A stretch of 13,207 nt of DNA from CAYZJD01 sp964478455 (GCA_964478455.1 CAYZJD010000093.1:1-13207), one strand, 5' to 3'; shown: positions 1 through 7,220, counted from the first letter of the stretch. Numbers and translations: made by a program. The notes: generated by a model not told the origin, from the sequence alone.

Positions 1-2
1 TG

Positions 3-287
3 GCCGACCCCTACGGCGGCAGTTTCAGGCGGCTGAGCAGCGCGGTGAACCTCGCGTTTCGCCTCGAATCGGCCACCAAAGAAATCGGCCGCGACGTGGC
101 CTTGGGGCAGACGACCTATGAACTTCTGGCCGCCCAGGGTGTGGGCCAGGACGTCTTCGAGCCGTACACCGTCAGGCTCAAGGGTTTTGAGGAGCCGAAG
201 CCGGCCTACGCGGCGTCCCGCAGCTCGCTGGGGCTTCTGCTCGAAAACCTCAGACGCCAACTGTCGCCGAATACCGCCAAGATCTGA
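3..287 (+). CDS. class III adenylate/guanylate cyclase, C-terminal fragment
   Basis: Only the last 94 residues are in the window; the frame is open from base 3 and the real start lies to the left. The segment VNLAFRLES matches the class III nucleotide cyclase motif with the transition-state Asn and the Arg four residues later (N-L-A-F-R). It is followed by the usual tail, in which a TTYELL-like helix and a short 'LKGFEEP' beta strand end the catalytic domain. Such proteins convert ATP or GTP to the cyclic nucleotide, and in this family they often sit at the end of a multidomain sensor, which cannot be seen here. The GTG at 45 is inside the domain and is not a real start. Sure of the family; substrate and partner domains are unknown. 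Confidence 0.8.
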   Translation, partial: ADPYGGSFRRLSSAVNLAFRLESATKEIGRDVALGQTTYELLAAQGVGQDVFEPYTVRLKGFEEPKPAYAASRSSLGLLLENLRRQLSPNTAKI

Positions 288-515
288 CGAGCAGCCGGAG
301 TTCTGCGGCGGCGCGGGGCGGGGCCGGATCAGCCGACCACCGAGGGCACTACCACGCCAGTCCCGTACGCGCTCTTTACGACAATTCCCGGCTACTACGC
401 GAACACCAACGCTCACTTTCACAACACTAATCGGCCCAAGTCGTCGGTACAATGCACCACAGATGCGTCGTATTATTGCTATTCGGCGACGCAGGGCTAC
501 GGCAATGTCAACGGG

Positions 516-1079
516 GTGTATAGCTTCAGGCGAACAGCGACGCTCATCGGTCAGGCCGAAGTGCTGAGCATTTCGTGTCAGGATCCCTATTACGGCGGCG
601 GCAGGACTCTGAATACCGACTACGCAGTCGGCTACAATGATGTTTACTATAACAACCATCCGGAAATCTGGGTCAGGATTGGCGGTGATGAGACCGGCGG
701 CGGCACCGGCCACGGCTCTACGCATTACAACCGATACATGAAGTCCGCCGCCGCGTACGGATTGTATTACGCGACCCTGGACTACCTGGACCAACATCCG
801 GAAATCAGCCGAATCTGCACGAACGACGTGGCCCTCCCGTTCGGAGGCAAGTTCGACATATCCCAGAACTGGACTTCGCCGCATTCACAGCACGACCGCG
901 GCACAGCGGCTGATGTGGCGGGTATCGGCAGCGCGCAATGCGCCAACGCCGGCGGATCGGGTGTGGATGTCGCGGCGTTCATTACCGCCTGTGTGGAAAA
1001 CGGAGCTCTCGCGGCATACTCTTTCAACGAAGGGAACCACGCACATTGCGGATTCAAAGCACCCACATGGCCTCACTGA
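516..1079 (+). CDS. M15-like zinc peptidase domain protein, start not found
   Basis: The C-terminal half carries the zinc-site signature of M15/VanY/MepA-type peptidases: SQHDRGTAAD (S-x-H-x-x-G-x-A-x-D; His126 and Asp133 counted from GTG516) and NHAHCGF (His175, His177). These are the expected metal ligands and catalytic positions of enzymes that cut peptidoglycan peptides or similar substrates. The Tyr/Asn-rich N-terminal part suggests an extracellular protein. The same frame stays open and protein-like upstream as far as about 336, and formally to the cyclase stop at 285, but has no ATG, GTG or TTG before 516. Either the N-terminus with its export signal has been lost, or a frameshift lies near 290-340. 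The 3' end overlaps the next gene by 13 bases. Family assignment is by motif only; the substrate is unknown. Confidence 0.65.
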   Translation: MYSFRRTATLIGQAEVLSISCQDPYYGGGRTLNTDYAVGYNDVYYNNHPEIWVRIGGDETGGGTGHGSTHYNRYMKSAAAYGLYYATLDYLDQHPEISRICTNDVALPFGGKFDISQNWTSPHSQHDRGTAADVAGIGSAQCANAGGSGVDVAAFITACVENGALAAYSFNEGNHAHCGFKAPTWPH

Positions 1080-2046
1080 CGTCGCTCACCATCGCCTGCG
1101 TCTTCGTGCTGTCGCTTCTCAGCGCCCAGGACGTTCCCGATCTTCCCGTCCCAATCTGGCCGGAAGGTGGCGTTCCGCCCTCCGGCCAGGACGGTAGGTA
1201 CGTCTATCTGACCCAGGATCGTCACACTATCGTCGTGCTTGTTCCAGAAGACCCCGAGATTGGCATCAAGGGCCCGAAGAAGTCTGTCCGCGTGCCGCTG
1301 AGAAACGACCTGAAGCCGGTCATTTCCGTGTCGTTGGACCGCTCAGGAGGCCTGCTGTCCTGTGCCTATTCAATCCGAAACCGTGGGGACGCCCGGGATG
1401 CGGTCGGGAAGTTCGGTTTAGTGGTCCCCGCTCAAATCGATGCTCTTGAGGTTCGGCACCAGCCGACCGCTTACCGCAAGCCGTGGGGAGGTACGGCCAC
1501 TCGCATTGCTATTGCGTCCCAGCCGCTCTTTCCTTGGGTCCCCCGCGGCCGGTATGTATATTGGTACCGGAGCGACCATAATGTAATTCCGCCAGGCGAA
1601 ATGCTGGACGGCTTCAAGCTGATTTCTTCAAAGCTTCCCGGGTTTACGACAACATGCGTGGCTTCAGGTGAACTAGTGAACTCGTCGAGTTCGACCAGTC
1701 CTGGCCTATGGAGGTATTCAGACAACTGGAGCTTCTTGAAGATCACCGGTTCCGGGAAGTCTGCATGCCGTCAATCGGACCGGTGTTTCCTGCCGGCGCC
1801 TCCAGGCGCGCGATCGCCGAGGAGTTTCATCGGGATCTGGAAGCCATGGGGAAGACGGCATGGGTCGACCCATCCAGCCCGTTCATCGTCCAAGCGATGC
1901 GGCTCCTTACCGAGCTGAAGGAGAGCGGCAAGGAAGCGGAGGAACCTGCGCTCCGGGTTCCTGCTCAAACGCAAATGGAAGAGTGGATCGAGCTGGCGCT
2001 TGGGTTCAGTCTGGGGATCTCCCACGACTCGGTTGGGCACTTCTGA
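1067..2046 (+). CDS. secreted protein of unknown function, interrupted by a -1 frameshift
   Basis: ATG1067 begins a clear Sec signal peptide (MASLTSLTIACVFVLSLLSA, then Q-D-V), followed by a beta-rich domain to about 'LPGFTTTCVASGE' near 1672. There the reading frame changes. The continuation 'ELVEFDQSWPMEVFRQLELL' reads in the preceding frame from about 1678 and runs as a convincing helical segment to TGA2046. The total span is 980 bases, one short of a whole number of codons, which is what a single lost base would give. No slippery heptamer is visible at the switch, so programmed frameshifting is unlikely; mutation or assembly error is the simpler reading. The start overlaps the upstream peptidase gene by 13 bases, suggesting co-transcription. 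I do not recognise the domain; the protein is probably extracytoplasmic. Confidence 0.55.
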
Positions 2047-2228
2047 GTGGCGGGCTCCTAATGATGTCTTGTCTACTCCAGAATCGTCGTGCAACCCGGC
2101 GCCGACCAACGGGGTGCCCGGATGCGGGGATTGTTGCACCGATGCTATTGGGGTAACCGGGGATGGCCTTCTGGAGTCGTCCGTCGCGAACGGAAACGGA
2201 AGCGTTTGCGCGTCCCGGAGCGTGTTCT

Positions 2229-2417
2229 TCATGCGTCAACCTCACTGACATGAAGGCTCTCCGGGCGCGGGTTATCAAGCTCTCTGTTGACAGTTTCCTG
2301 CGCGAATCGGGTGTCCGATTCAATGCGCCGGGCGCGCCGGTAGCGCACATGGGCAGCGGCCAGAAGCTTGGCGATGTCGGCCAGGGCCTCGCCGGTGACT
2401 CGGTCACGGAAGTCCAT
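2229..2417 (-). CDS. small hypothetical protein, 62 aa, resolvase-associated type
   Basis: The start MDFRDRVTGEALADIAKLL is followed by a basic amphipathic segment (AAAHVRYRRARRIE) and an acidic tail ending SEVDA. The helical N-terminus with conserved-looking charge pattern reads as real protein, unlike the competing frames here. From memory, similar short proteins precede serine recombinase genes in acidobacterial genomes; this is recall, not a search. In support, its TGA overlaps an ATG in an ATGA arrangement (ATG at 2232) opening MKNTLR, after which the frame no longer looks like protein. That may be the stump of a lost resolvase. The Shine-Dalgarno sequence is weak (AAGGA about 12 bases upstream). 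ATG2417 was preferred over the GTG at 2450 because the protein-like character begins there. Function unknown. Confidence 0.45.
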   Translation of the reverse strand: MDFRDRVTGEALADIAKLLAAAHVRYRRARRIESDTRFAQETVNRELDNPRPESLHVSEVDA

Positions 2418-2536
2418 GAGTGATGCCGTTCCTTGGGGTTCGGCACCCACAACGGCTTCCGCTTGGCGGCCTGACGCGCTGTCCGGTGATCTGGGCGAAC
2501 CGCATCTCGCGGTTCTGTCAATAGATACTCACGCGA

Positions 2537-2581
2537 GTTCGAAAGTGTCCAACCGGGGTCCGCTCTCAATCGGCCTGTCAA
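2537..2581 (+). repeat. repeat A, copy 1 (left of doc module)
   Basis: Begins GTTCGAAAG and contains GGGGTCCGCTCTCAA then GCCTGTCAA. Its last 31 bases match 3323-3353 at 29 of 31 positions. A third, more diverged copy lies at 11351-11396, with one single-base length difference. The doc/antitoxin operon lies between copies 1 and 2. Confidence 0.75.
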
Positions 2582-2596
2582 TGTCAGGAACGGCCC

Positions 2597-2992
2597 TCAG
2601 CGAGGGATGGGGCGACATCGGGTTTCGAAGCGTTCAATCAAGGCAGCCTTTTCCATGGATCCAGATGCGACCGACAGAACCAAGTCAACGAGTTCGTCTT
2701 CCTCGAACAGCGGCTCCCAATCGTTCATCAGCAGGAAGGTGATGGCGGCGTTGGCACCGACGCGCTTGTTGCCGTCAAGGAATGGATGGTCTTGGCAGAT
2801 GTGGAACAGGTGCGCAGCCGCCATTGCCGGAATGGAGCGGTGAAGATACTCGCCCTCAAACGTGCTCTGTGGTTGAGCCACGGCTGATTCAAGGGCGCCC
2901 GGGTCGCGAAGCTATCCGAGTCCTCCGTAACGCTCGATCTGCTGCTGGCGAATCTCCAGGACTTCATCGAGGGTCAGAAAGAGCGGTTCCAC
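2597..2992 (-). pseudogene. doc: Doc (death-on-curing) Fic-family toxin with in-frame amber codon
   Basis: Read from GTG2992, the frame gives MEPLFLTLDEVLEI... IERYGG, then a TAG at 2912-2914 (codon 27), then LRDPGALESAVAQPQ and the Fic motif HPFLDGNKRVGA at about codons 69-80. Both sides of the stop are in the same frame and match the Doc family, and the total of 131 codons is the usual Doc length, so this is one substitution in an otherwise complete gene. Doc phosphorylates EF-Tu and stops translation. The gene follows the antitoxin by 18 bases, with an AAGG just before the GTG. A GTG at 2881 could restart a 94-residue product that keeps the catalytic motif but lacks the N-terminal helices; no ribosome site precedes it. 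Most likely an inactivated toxin; assembly error is possible. Confidence 0.85.
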
Positions 2993-3010
2993 GCCTTCGT
3001 CTTTCCCGCG

Positions 3011-3238
3011 TTACTCGGCCAGCTTCTTGAAGGCGCGCGCGTACTTCTTATGTGCCCACTCCTGGGCGGCCTCAAACTTTTTGCGGCGCGCGGAAGGTTC
3101 CGCCGGCGCGATGATGAGCCGCGTGCCGTCAGTGCTGATGTCGAGCGGAGTCTCTGTGTCGATCTTCAGCAGGTCCAGAATCGGCCTGTCGATCACCAGA
3201 GCCAGGCTGTTGCCGTGTTTGGTCAGCTTTTTCACCAT
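3011..3238 (-). CDS. AbrB/MazE-like antitoxin of the Doc operon
   Basis: A 75-residue protein starting MVKKLTKHGNSLALVID. The N-terminal half has the SpoVT/AbrB swapped-hairpin pattern (K-x-G-N-S-x-A-L-x-I, then 'LLKIDTETPLDISTDGTRLIIAP'), a dimeric DNA-binding fold. The C-terminal half is a charged helix (RRKKFEAAQEWAHKKYARAFKKL) of the kind that wraps around the partner toxin. ATG3238 is chosen because GGAGG lies six bases upstream; longer in-frame readings have no such site. The doc gene follows 18 bases after the TAA, in the usual antitoxin-first order, so the protein is expected to neutralise Doc and repress its own promoter. It is intact although the toxin is interrupted. Confidence 0.85.
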   Translation of the reverse strand: MVKKLTKHGNSLALVIDRPILDLLKIDTETPLDISTDGTRLIIAPAEPSARRKKFEAAQEWAHKKYARAFKKLAE

Positions 3239-3267
3239 GGCGCCTCCGTACATCCAATGGTAGGACA

Positions 3268-3296
3268 ATGGTATAACAGGTGGGCCAGGCTGTCAA
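3268..3296 (-). promoter_or_regulatory. likely promoter of the antitoxin/doc operon
   Basis: On the minus strand a perfect TTGACA (3291-3296) is followed after 17 bases by TACCAT (3268-3273); an overlapping TATACC gives a 15-base spacer. The -35 box is part of a 14-base motif, GCCAGGCTGTCAAC on the plus strand (3284-3297), that recurs exactly at 12904-12917. The ATG is 30 bases downstream. Confidence 0.5.
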
Positions 3297-3309
3297 CCAC
3301 CCGAGAGCG

Positions 3310-3627
3310 GTTCGAGAAGATCAACCGGGGTCCGCTCTCAACCAGCCTGTCAACAAAACGCAGGCTGTCAACAGAGAAACGGGAGAGTTCGGAGGGTTGA
3401 GCGAGGCCAACGGGCTGAACCATGACGGTTGAGCGCGTGGCCCGGTTGGAGGCGTTTCCAACCGGAGAACCGCACCGGAACGCAAATGCCCGCGAATGTT
3501 TGGGATACGGGCGTCGGTTCAGACGGCGATGCTGTCAATGAAATCGGGCGGCGGGAAGTTGCGGTTTTGGAGTGTGGCTCCCCGAAAAGCGTGGTTTCCA
3601 ACCACCTCTCCATAAAGCTCGCCAATG
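3310..3627 (+). repeat. A-B intergenic repeat unit, copy 1 (complete)
   Basis: This roughly 318-base unit fills most of the gene-free stretch 3239-3679. It starts with repeat A (3310-3353), continues through AACCATGACGGTTGAG (3420-3435) and GAATGTTTGGGATA (near 3493), and ends with the 54-base repeat B (3574-3627). The same order, spacing and orientation recur at 11351-11671. Several TGTCAAC motifs lie inside it. No convincing coding frame spans it. Confidence 0.75.
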
Positions 3628-3679
3628 GAACCTAGCCACTCCATGGCCGTGGTGAGTCTGAGCCCTGTCAATTCCAAGG

Positions 3680-4054
3680 CTACGCGCTCACATTTTTGCC
3701 GCTGGGATGCACCCAACGTCGGTACGCCGCGATCCACTCCGAGCCTGCCGGAGGCGGGGAAGGCAGCGCGAGGTCGAGAAGGGAAATGCGCTGCCGTTTG
3801 CGACCACGCCGGCAAACGGCCACGATTTCATCGCGACTGGTGACATCGACCCGTTCGACCACGACCGATACCCCAAGGGCCTGCGTCTCGAAGGGCACCG
3901 CCAGGTTCTCGTCGATCATCGTATAGAGCCCGGTCAACTGCTCGGACTCGTTGTAACAGTCAACTGTCGCCTCCTCGACCAAGTGGTCGAGTTCCGCCTT
4001 GGTCCATCTGGATCGTCTCTTGCCCTGCTGATTCCGTGGAGTTCTGGTTTTCAT
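3680..4054 (-). CDS. conserved hypothetical protein, gene 5 of the five-gene operon
   Basis: A 124-residue protein with a basic N-terminus (MKTRTPRNQQGKRRSRW), an acidic helical segment (ELDHLVEEATVDCYNESEQL) and a compact central domain beginning 'LYTMIDENLAVPFETQALG'. After this come a beta-rich stretch, an RRGRKRQRIS turn and the ending 'GSEWIAAYRRWV'. From memory, homologues are annotated loosely as calcium-binding proteins, but I see no EF-hand loop, so that name should not be trusted. The gene starts five bases after the stop of the preceding gene, with an upstream GGAGG about 13 bases from the ATG and AGG nearer to it. It is the last gene of the operon and runs into repeat B; no terminator hairpin is seen. 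Intact; function unknown. Confidence 0.75.
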   Translation of the reverse strand: MKTRTPRNQQGKRRSRWTKAELDHLVEEATVDCYNESEQLTGLYTMIDENLAVPFETQALGVSVVVERVDVTSRDEIVAVCRRGRKRQRISLLDLALPSPPPAGSEWIAAYRRWVHPSGKNVSA

Positions 4055-4059
4055 GTGAC

Positions 4060-5208
4060 CTATCTGACCTCCAGATTGGCTTCCTTGAGTCTCCGCAGGA
4101 AGCTGGGCTTACCAGCGTGACGTTCGAGAAGACTGCGCAATCTCAGTTGAAAGGCGTCATCTCGGTTGCCGCGTAACGCCACGTCCCGCAGATCCACCAG
4201 GAGAAGGACCACGCGGTCGTAGTCGGCCGGGCGTTTCGTGTTGATCAAGTTATCCAGGCCGGCCCACGCAGCCTCCTCACGCTTCTCCAGGGCATCCAGG
4301 AGCTTCGTCCGTTCAGCGGCCTTCTGCTGTACCTCGCGTTCCCGCTCAAGCCTCTGCCGCTCTTGTTCACGGCGCGCCCTCTCCCGTGAGCGCATTTCGG
4401 CCGCGGTGCCCAATTGGCCGGCGGTCCTCGGAGCCGTCAGCGCATGAGTAGGCGCCGCCGGCAAAGTCGACTGGAAGCGGCGCAGCAAGTCGACGCGGAC
4501 GTGCGGATTCTCTCCTGCCGCCACCTGAAGCAGCAAGGCATCCTTCTCGCGTTCCGGCAGGCCCGCGATCCATCGCTCCAGAAGATCCTTGGGCGGGGAC
4601 GCGACTTCCAGGTCCGCGCTGGCCTCCGCCGCGGATTCGAGGAGATCTGTGTCGATGTCGAGAAACTCCGCCAGGCTGTTCAGAGGCTCCGAGAGCTTGC
4701 GCAGCCCGGCAGGGATCGGCGGTTCCGGATGGTCGTCATCGACTTCCTCATGTTGGATGGCGAGCAACCAACCCAGATAGAGCGGGCGCAAGTCGCCCGC
4801 CAGGAGATCCGCTCGAAGGGGCAACAGAGAATCCATCCAACCCTCTCCTTCCTCCCAGTCCGTTTCGAGTTCCTCGGCGCAGAAGCTCAACAGCACGTGC
4901 TCTTCCTCGGTCCAGGCACGGAGGCAATGGCCCTTGCAGAACGGCGCGTACTCGGCGCGCCCCAATGTCTTCTTTGGCAGCCGCAGCATGAACTCGTGCG
5001 TGCCCCAGTTGGCCACGTAAACGAACGCGTCGAAGTACTTCTCCATGAGCGCCTGGGGATCGCCGCGGAAGTTGCCGTAGTTATACGTGTTGACGAAGCT
5101 CGTCGAGGTGATGCGGGCACGCGAGGAGATGGCCCGAAGGCTGGCCATTTCACGGCTCGTGAGAGGCCGGTCAACGACCCGGAATTCGTAGTATTGGTAC
5201 TCGCTCAT
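4060..5208 (-). CDS. conserved hypothetical protein with coiled coil, gene 4 of the five-gene operon
   Basis: A 382-residue protein beginning MSEYQYYEFRVVDRPLTSRE. Residues 1-200 form a mixed domain rich in aromatic and acidic residues ('FVNTYNYGNFRGDP', 'FVYVANWGTHEFMLRLP', 'WMDSLLPLRADLLAGDLRPLYLGWLL'). The middle is helical and acidic. A long charged coiled coil follows (RSRERARREQERQRLERERE and on through KAAERTKLLDALEKREE), then a C-terminal helical domain ('YDRVVLLLVDLRDVALRG'). I recall the N-terminal domain as a widespread family without assigned function. ATG5208 overlaps the upstream gene's TGA (ATGA), so translation is coupled. There is no signal peptide or membrane segment, so it is cytoplasmic. 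No catalytic motif is recognised; the coiled coil suggests assembly with partners. Confidence 0.8.
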   Translation of the reverse strand: MSEYQYYEFRVVDRPLTSREMASLRAISSRARITSTSFVNTYNYGNFRGDPQALMEKYFDAFVYVANWGTHEFMLRLPKKTLGRAEYAPFCKGHCLRAWTEEEHVLLSFCAEELETDWEEGEGWMDSLLPLRADLLAGDLRPLYLGWLLAIQHEEVDDDHPEPPIPAGLRKLSEPLNSLAEFLDIDTDLLESAAEASADLEVASPPKDLLERWIAGLPEREKDALLLQVAAGENPHVRVDLLRRFQSTLPAAPTHALTAPRTAGQLGTAAEMRSRERARREQERQRLEREREVQQKAAERTKLLDALEKREEAAWAGLDNLINTKRPADYDRVVLLLVDLRDVALRGNRDDAFQLRLRSLLERHAGKPSFLRRLKEANLEVR

Positions 5209-5813
5209 TTGGATTTGCGGCTTGGCCTGGCGGCCCACTCCCATTCCGGAATGTGCTCGGCGACAAAACAGCGCGGCAACTGCCGGCGCCCCTTCGGACT
5301 TGCCTCGCGCCAAACCTCGAATGCATTGCCTGCCGCCTCGCCGGGGAAGTCTGCGGCCCAGCCCAGAATGTCGTTCTTGCTCCCATCCCGGACACGGTAG
5401 AGGCGCAAGAGGATGCCTTGGCATAATCCCTGCGCCGGCTCTTCCAGTCCGAGTTCAAGGTAACGTTTCATGTCGTCCAGAAACGGTTCCACGGCTTCTT
5501 CAAGCAATTCCCACGCGGCCTCGGTCGGTTCGACATATCCCCAGGAATGGCCCCCTGCGCGAGCGTTCAGGTCACCGTAGTCAAACTGGAGGACCGCACT
5601 CTCAACGTCGTCCGCGACCGCCAAGAATGAAACGTCGCCGAGCACGTCCGCGGCGACAGTCTCCGCCTCAGACCGGAGTTCGGGGTGGCGTCGCAGGAGG
5701 CAATTCAGGACGGCCGCTGCCTCCGCGCCGCTCAACCGTCCGAGGACGTCGCCTTTGCCGCCTTTGTCACTGGTGGATTCCTGTTGTGAACGTTTCCTGG
5801 TCAACGCCTTCAC
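5205..5813 (-). CDS. conserved hypothetical protein, gene 3 of the five-gene operon
   Basis: A 202-residue protein. GTG5813 (MKALTRKRSQQ) is the only usable start before the conserved part, which begins 'LGRLSGAEAAAVLNCLLRRHP'. The rest is largely helical and acidic, with a distinctive block 'GHSWGYVEPTEAAWELLEEA' followed by 'VEPFLDDMKRYLELGLEEPA' and 'LGWAADFPGEAAGNAFEVWR'. The helical hairpins resemble TPR- or HEAT-like scaffolds, but I cannot assign a family. The start overlaps the end of gene 2 by 47 bases and the stop overlaps the start of gene 4 by four, so the three are very likely translated together. There is no signal peptide. Function unknown. Confidence 0.75.
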   Translation of the reverse strand: MKALTRKRSQQESTSDKGGKGDVLGRLSGAEAAAVLNCLLRRHPELRSEAETVAADVLGDVSFLAVADDVESAVLQFDYGDLNARAGGHSWGYVEPTEAAWELLEEAVEPFLDDMKRYLELGLEEPAQGLCQGILLRLYRVRDGSKNDILGWAADFPGEAAGNAFEVWREASPKGRRQLPRCFVAEHIPEWEWAARPSRKSK

Positions 5814-6147
5814 TCGCCTGCACAGTCCCCGGTTCGTCCCCCCCGCTCTGCCTTCGTTGCCGCTTCGCCTCGCGCTTGCGAGCCTTCTTTTCGCTATCGC
5901 GACGAACCTTCTCTTCAATGGACACAACCAGGTCGGGTCGTTCCTTGCCGAACCGCTTGAAGTAGAGGTGCCGGATGAACTCACGAAGCGGCATCTTCCA
6001 CGGCTCCTGCCGGTGGTTGTCCTTCCCGCCCAGTCTCTTTGGGTTGAATCCCAACTCGCGGGCCATTTGAACCTCCGCATGCGACAGGTGGTGCCGCCGG
6101 CGTGCATCGATCCATGCCTGCATCTTCTGATCCGGCTTCTTCTTCAT
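5767..6147 (-). CDS. small basic conserved hypothetical protein, gene 2 of the five-gene operon
   Basis: A 126-residue, strongly basic protein: MKKKPDQKMQAWIDARRRHH, then 'LSHAEVQMARELGFNPKRLG', 'QEPWKMPLREFIRHLYFKRF' and a long Arg/Lys helix (EEKVRRDSEKKARKREAKRQ). The central block with invariant-looking LSHA, ARELG-NPK-LG and LYFKRFGKERP is a family I recall from many bacteria without assigned function. The basic helix would suit binding of nucleic acid or of the acidic partner proteins. It starts 21 bases after gene 1 and its 3' end overlaps gene 3 by 47 bases. No good Shine-Dalgarno sequence is visible, which fits coupled translation. The tail after residue 100 looks less conserved. Confidence 0.75.
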   Translation of the reverse strand: MKKKPDQKMQAWIDARRRHHLSHAEVQMARELGFNPKRLGGKDNHRQEPWKMPLREFIRHLYFKRFGKERPDLVVSIEEKVRRDSEKKARKREAKRQRRQSGGDEPGTVQASEGVDQETFTTGIHQ

Positions 6148-6168
6148 GGCCGCTTGGAGCTTCGCGCC

Positions 6169-6996
6169 TCAGAATCGCGAATCCTCGTCTTCGTCCTCGT
6201 CATCATCCTCGTCGTAACCTGGCTCCAGCAACGCTTCGCTCGCTGCCTCGGCAATCTCCCCGTCTTCGGAGGCGGCCAATCCGGTGAGGACCGGCCTCGC
6301 CTCCTCCGGACGGATGCTGGCCGCCGCCTCGATGGCCGCGAGCAGCAGGGACTTCTCGGTTGTTTCCGAACCGATGAGTGCAGCCACGTGCGGCCAGGCC
6401 GCATCCAGCTCCCAGTTGCCAGCCGCGCGGACCGCCTCACAGTGAATGTCGGGATTCCGGCTTTTTAGCATCTCGAGTATTTGCGCGTCGAAACCACGAA
6501 TCCACCCCATGCAGAAGACCGCCGTCAGCTTCCAATCTTCATCGTCACTGGAGTAAGCGGCGCGAATCGCATCCTTGTGCCAATCCTGCGGAGAGCGCAC
6601 CGACGCCTCCAGGACTCGCCGCCGCACTTCTTTGGGAGCGTCTTCATCATCATGGATTCTTCGAAGCGTTGCCTGGATCCGCTTGAACATCGCACTACTG
6701 ATTGACGGCTCCACGAAATCGTCGTCGTATCCTTGGGTATCCGCCTCTTCGAGCGCCGGACCCAGAGAGATCGCGGCTCTGGCGCGCAGCCGCCCCGGCT
6801 CGTCGGCACTCTGGACGATCGACAGCAACAGATCAGCGACCTCGTCGTTCATGACGGTAACATCTCCCGCCAGGTCGGCGGCGAGGACCCGATCCGATGC
6901 GGCGCTCCGGCGATCCCGGAGGACCCTCATGAGCGTTTCTCTAGCATTTGCGGGCCACTCCCAAGGGGGTGTATCTCTGAGGCTGATCAAGTCCAC
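6169..6996 (-). CDS. HEAT-repeat protein, gene 1 of the five-gene operon
   Basis: A 275-residue protein. GTG6996 (MDLISLRDTPPWEWPANARE) is preferred because GGGAGA lies about seven bases upstream and protein-like sequence begins there. The body is a solenoid of paired helices: 'LRARAAISLGPALEEADTQG', 'VRRRVLEASVRSPQDWHKDA', 'WKLTAVFCMGWIRGFDAQIL', 'NPDIHCEAVRAAGNWELDAA', 'WPHVAALIGSETTEKSLLLA' and 'EARPVLTGLAASEDGEIAEA', at roughly 30-38-residue spacing typical of HEAT repeats. It ends in a run of Asp/Glu (EDDDEDEDEDSRF), which could contact the basic gene 2 product. HEAT proteins act as scaffolds; there is no catalytic motif. It is the first gene of the operon. Family confident; role unknown. 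Confidence 0.82.
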   Translation of the reverse strand: MDLISLRDTPPWEWPANARETLMRVLRDRRSAASDRVLAADLAGDVTVMNDEVADLLLSIVQSADEPGRLRARAAISLGPALEEADTQGYDDDFVEPSISSAMFKRIQATLRRIHDDEDAPKEVRRRVLEASVRSPQDWHKDAIRAAYSSDDEDWKLTAVFCMGWIRGFDAQILEMLKSRNPDIHCEAVRAAGNWELDAAWPHVAALIGSETTEKSLLLAAIEAAASIRPEEARPVLTGLAASEDGEIAEAASEALLEPGYDEDDDEDEDEDSRF

Positions 6997-7220
6997 GTTG
7001 CTTCTCCCAGTTGCCGGCTGAATGGTCAATTGTACCTCTGCGGTGTTCAGCACCCGCGCGGCGGGTTTCTCCTCGGACCGTCGAACGGAACAGCGTTCCG
7101 GGCGGCAACGAGCGCGCCAGTCGAGTCGCACGTTCCGGACTTCGGGCCCCGCCGGCAAGACACCGCACCGTCAACCAAGAGCAGCGGATCTGAAAAGTCG
7201 ACTCATGGAGGGTCAAGAAT
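6997..7220. other. intergenic region upstream of the HEAT operon
   Basis: No convincing gene. On the minus strand TACAAT (plus 7029-7034) is a possible -10 box 32 bases before GTG6996; no good -35 box is seen. A perfect 15-base hairpin, CGGAAC-AGC-GTTCCG, lies at 7086-7100 and could be an operator. Confidence 0.35.

Noticed and set aside
1665..1692. Programmed -1 frameshifting in the secreted protein gene.
   Set aside because: No X-XXY-YYZ slippery heptamer or following stem is visible at the switch point.
4414..5400. 328-codon plus-strand open frame opposite gene 4 of the operon.
   Set aside because: The minus-strand gene has a coupled start, domain-like sequence and operon context; the antisense reading has none.
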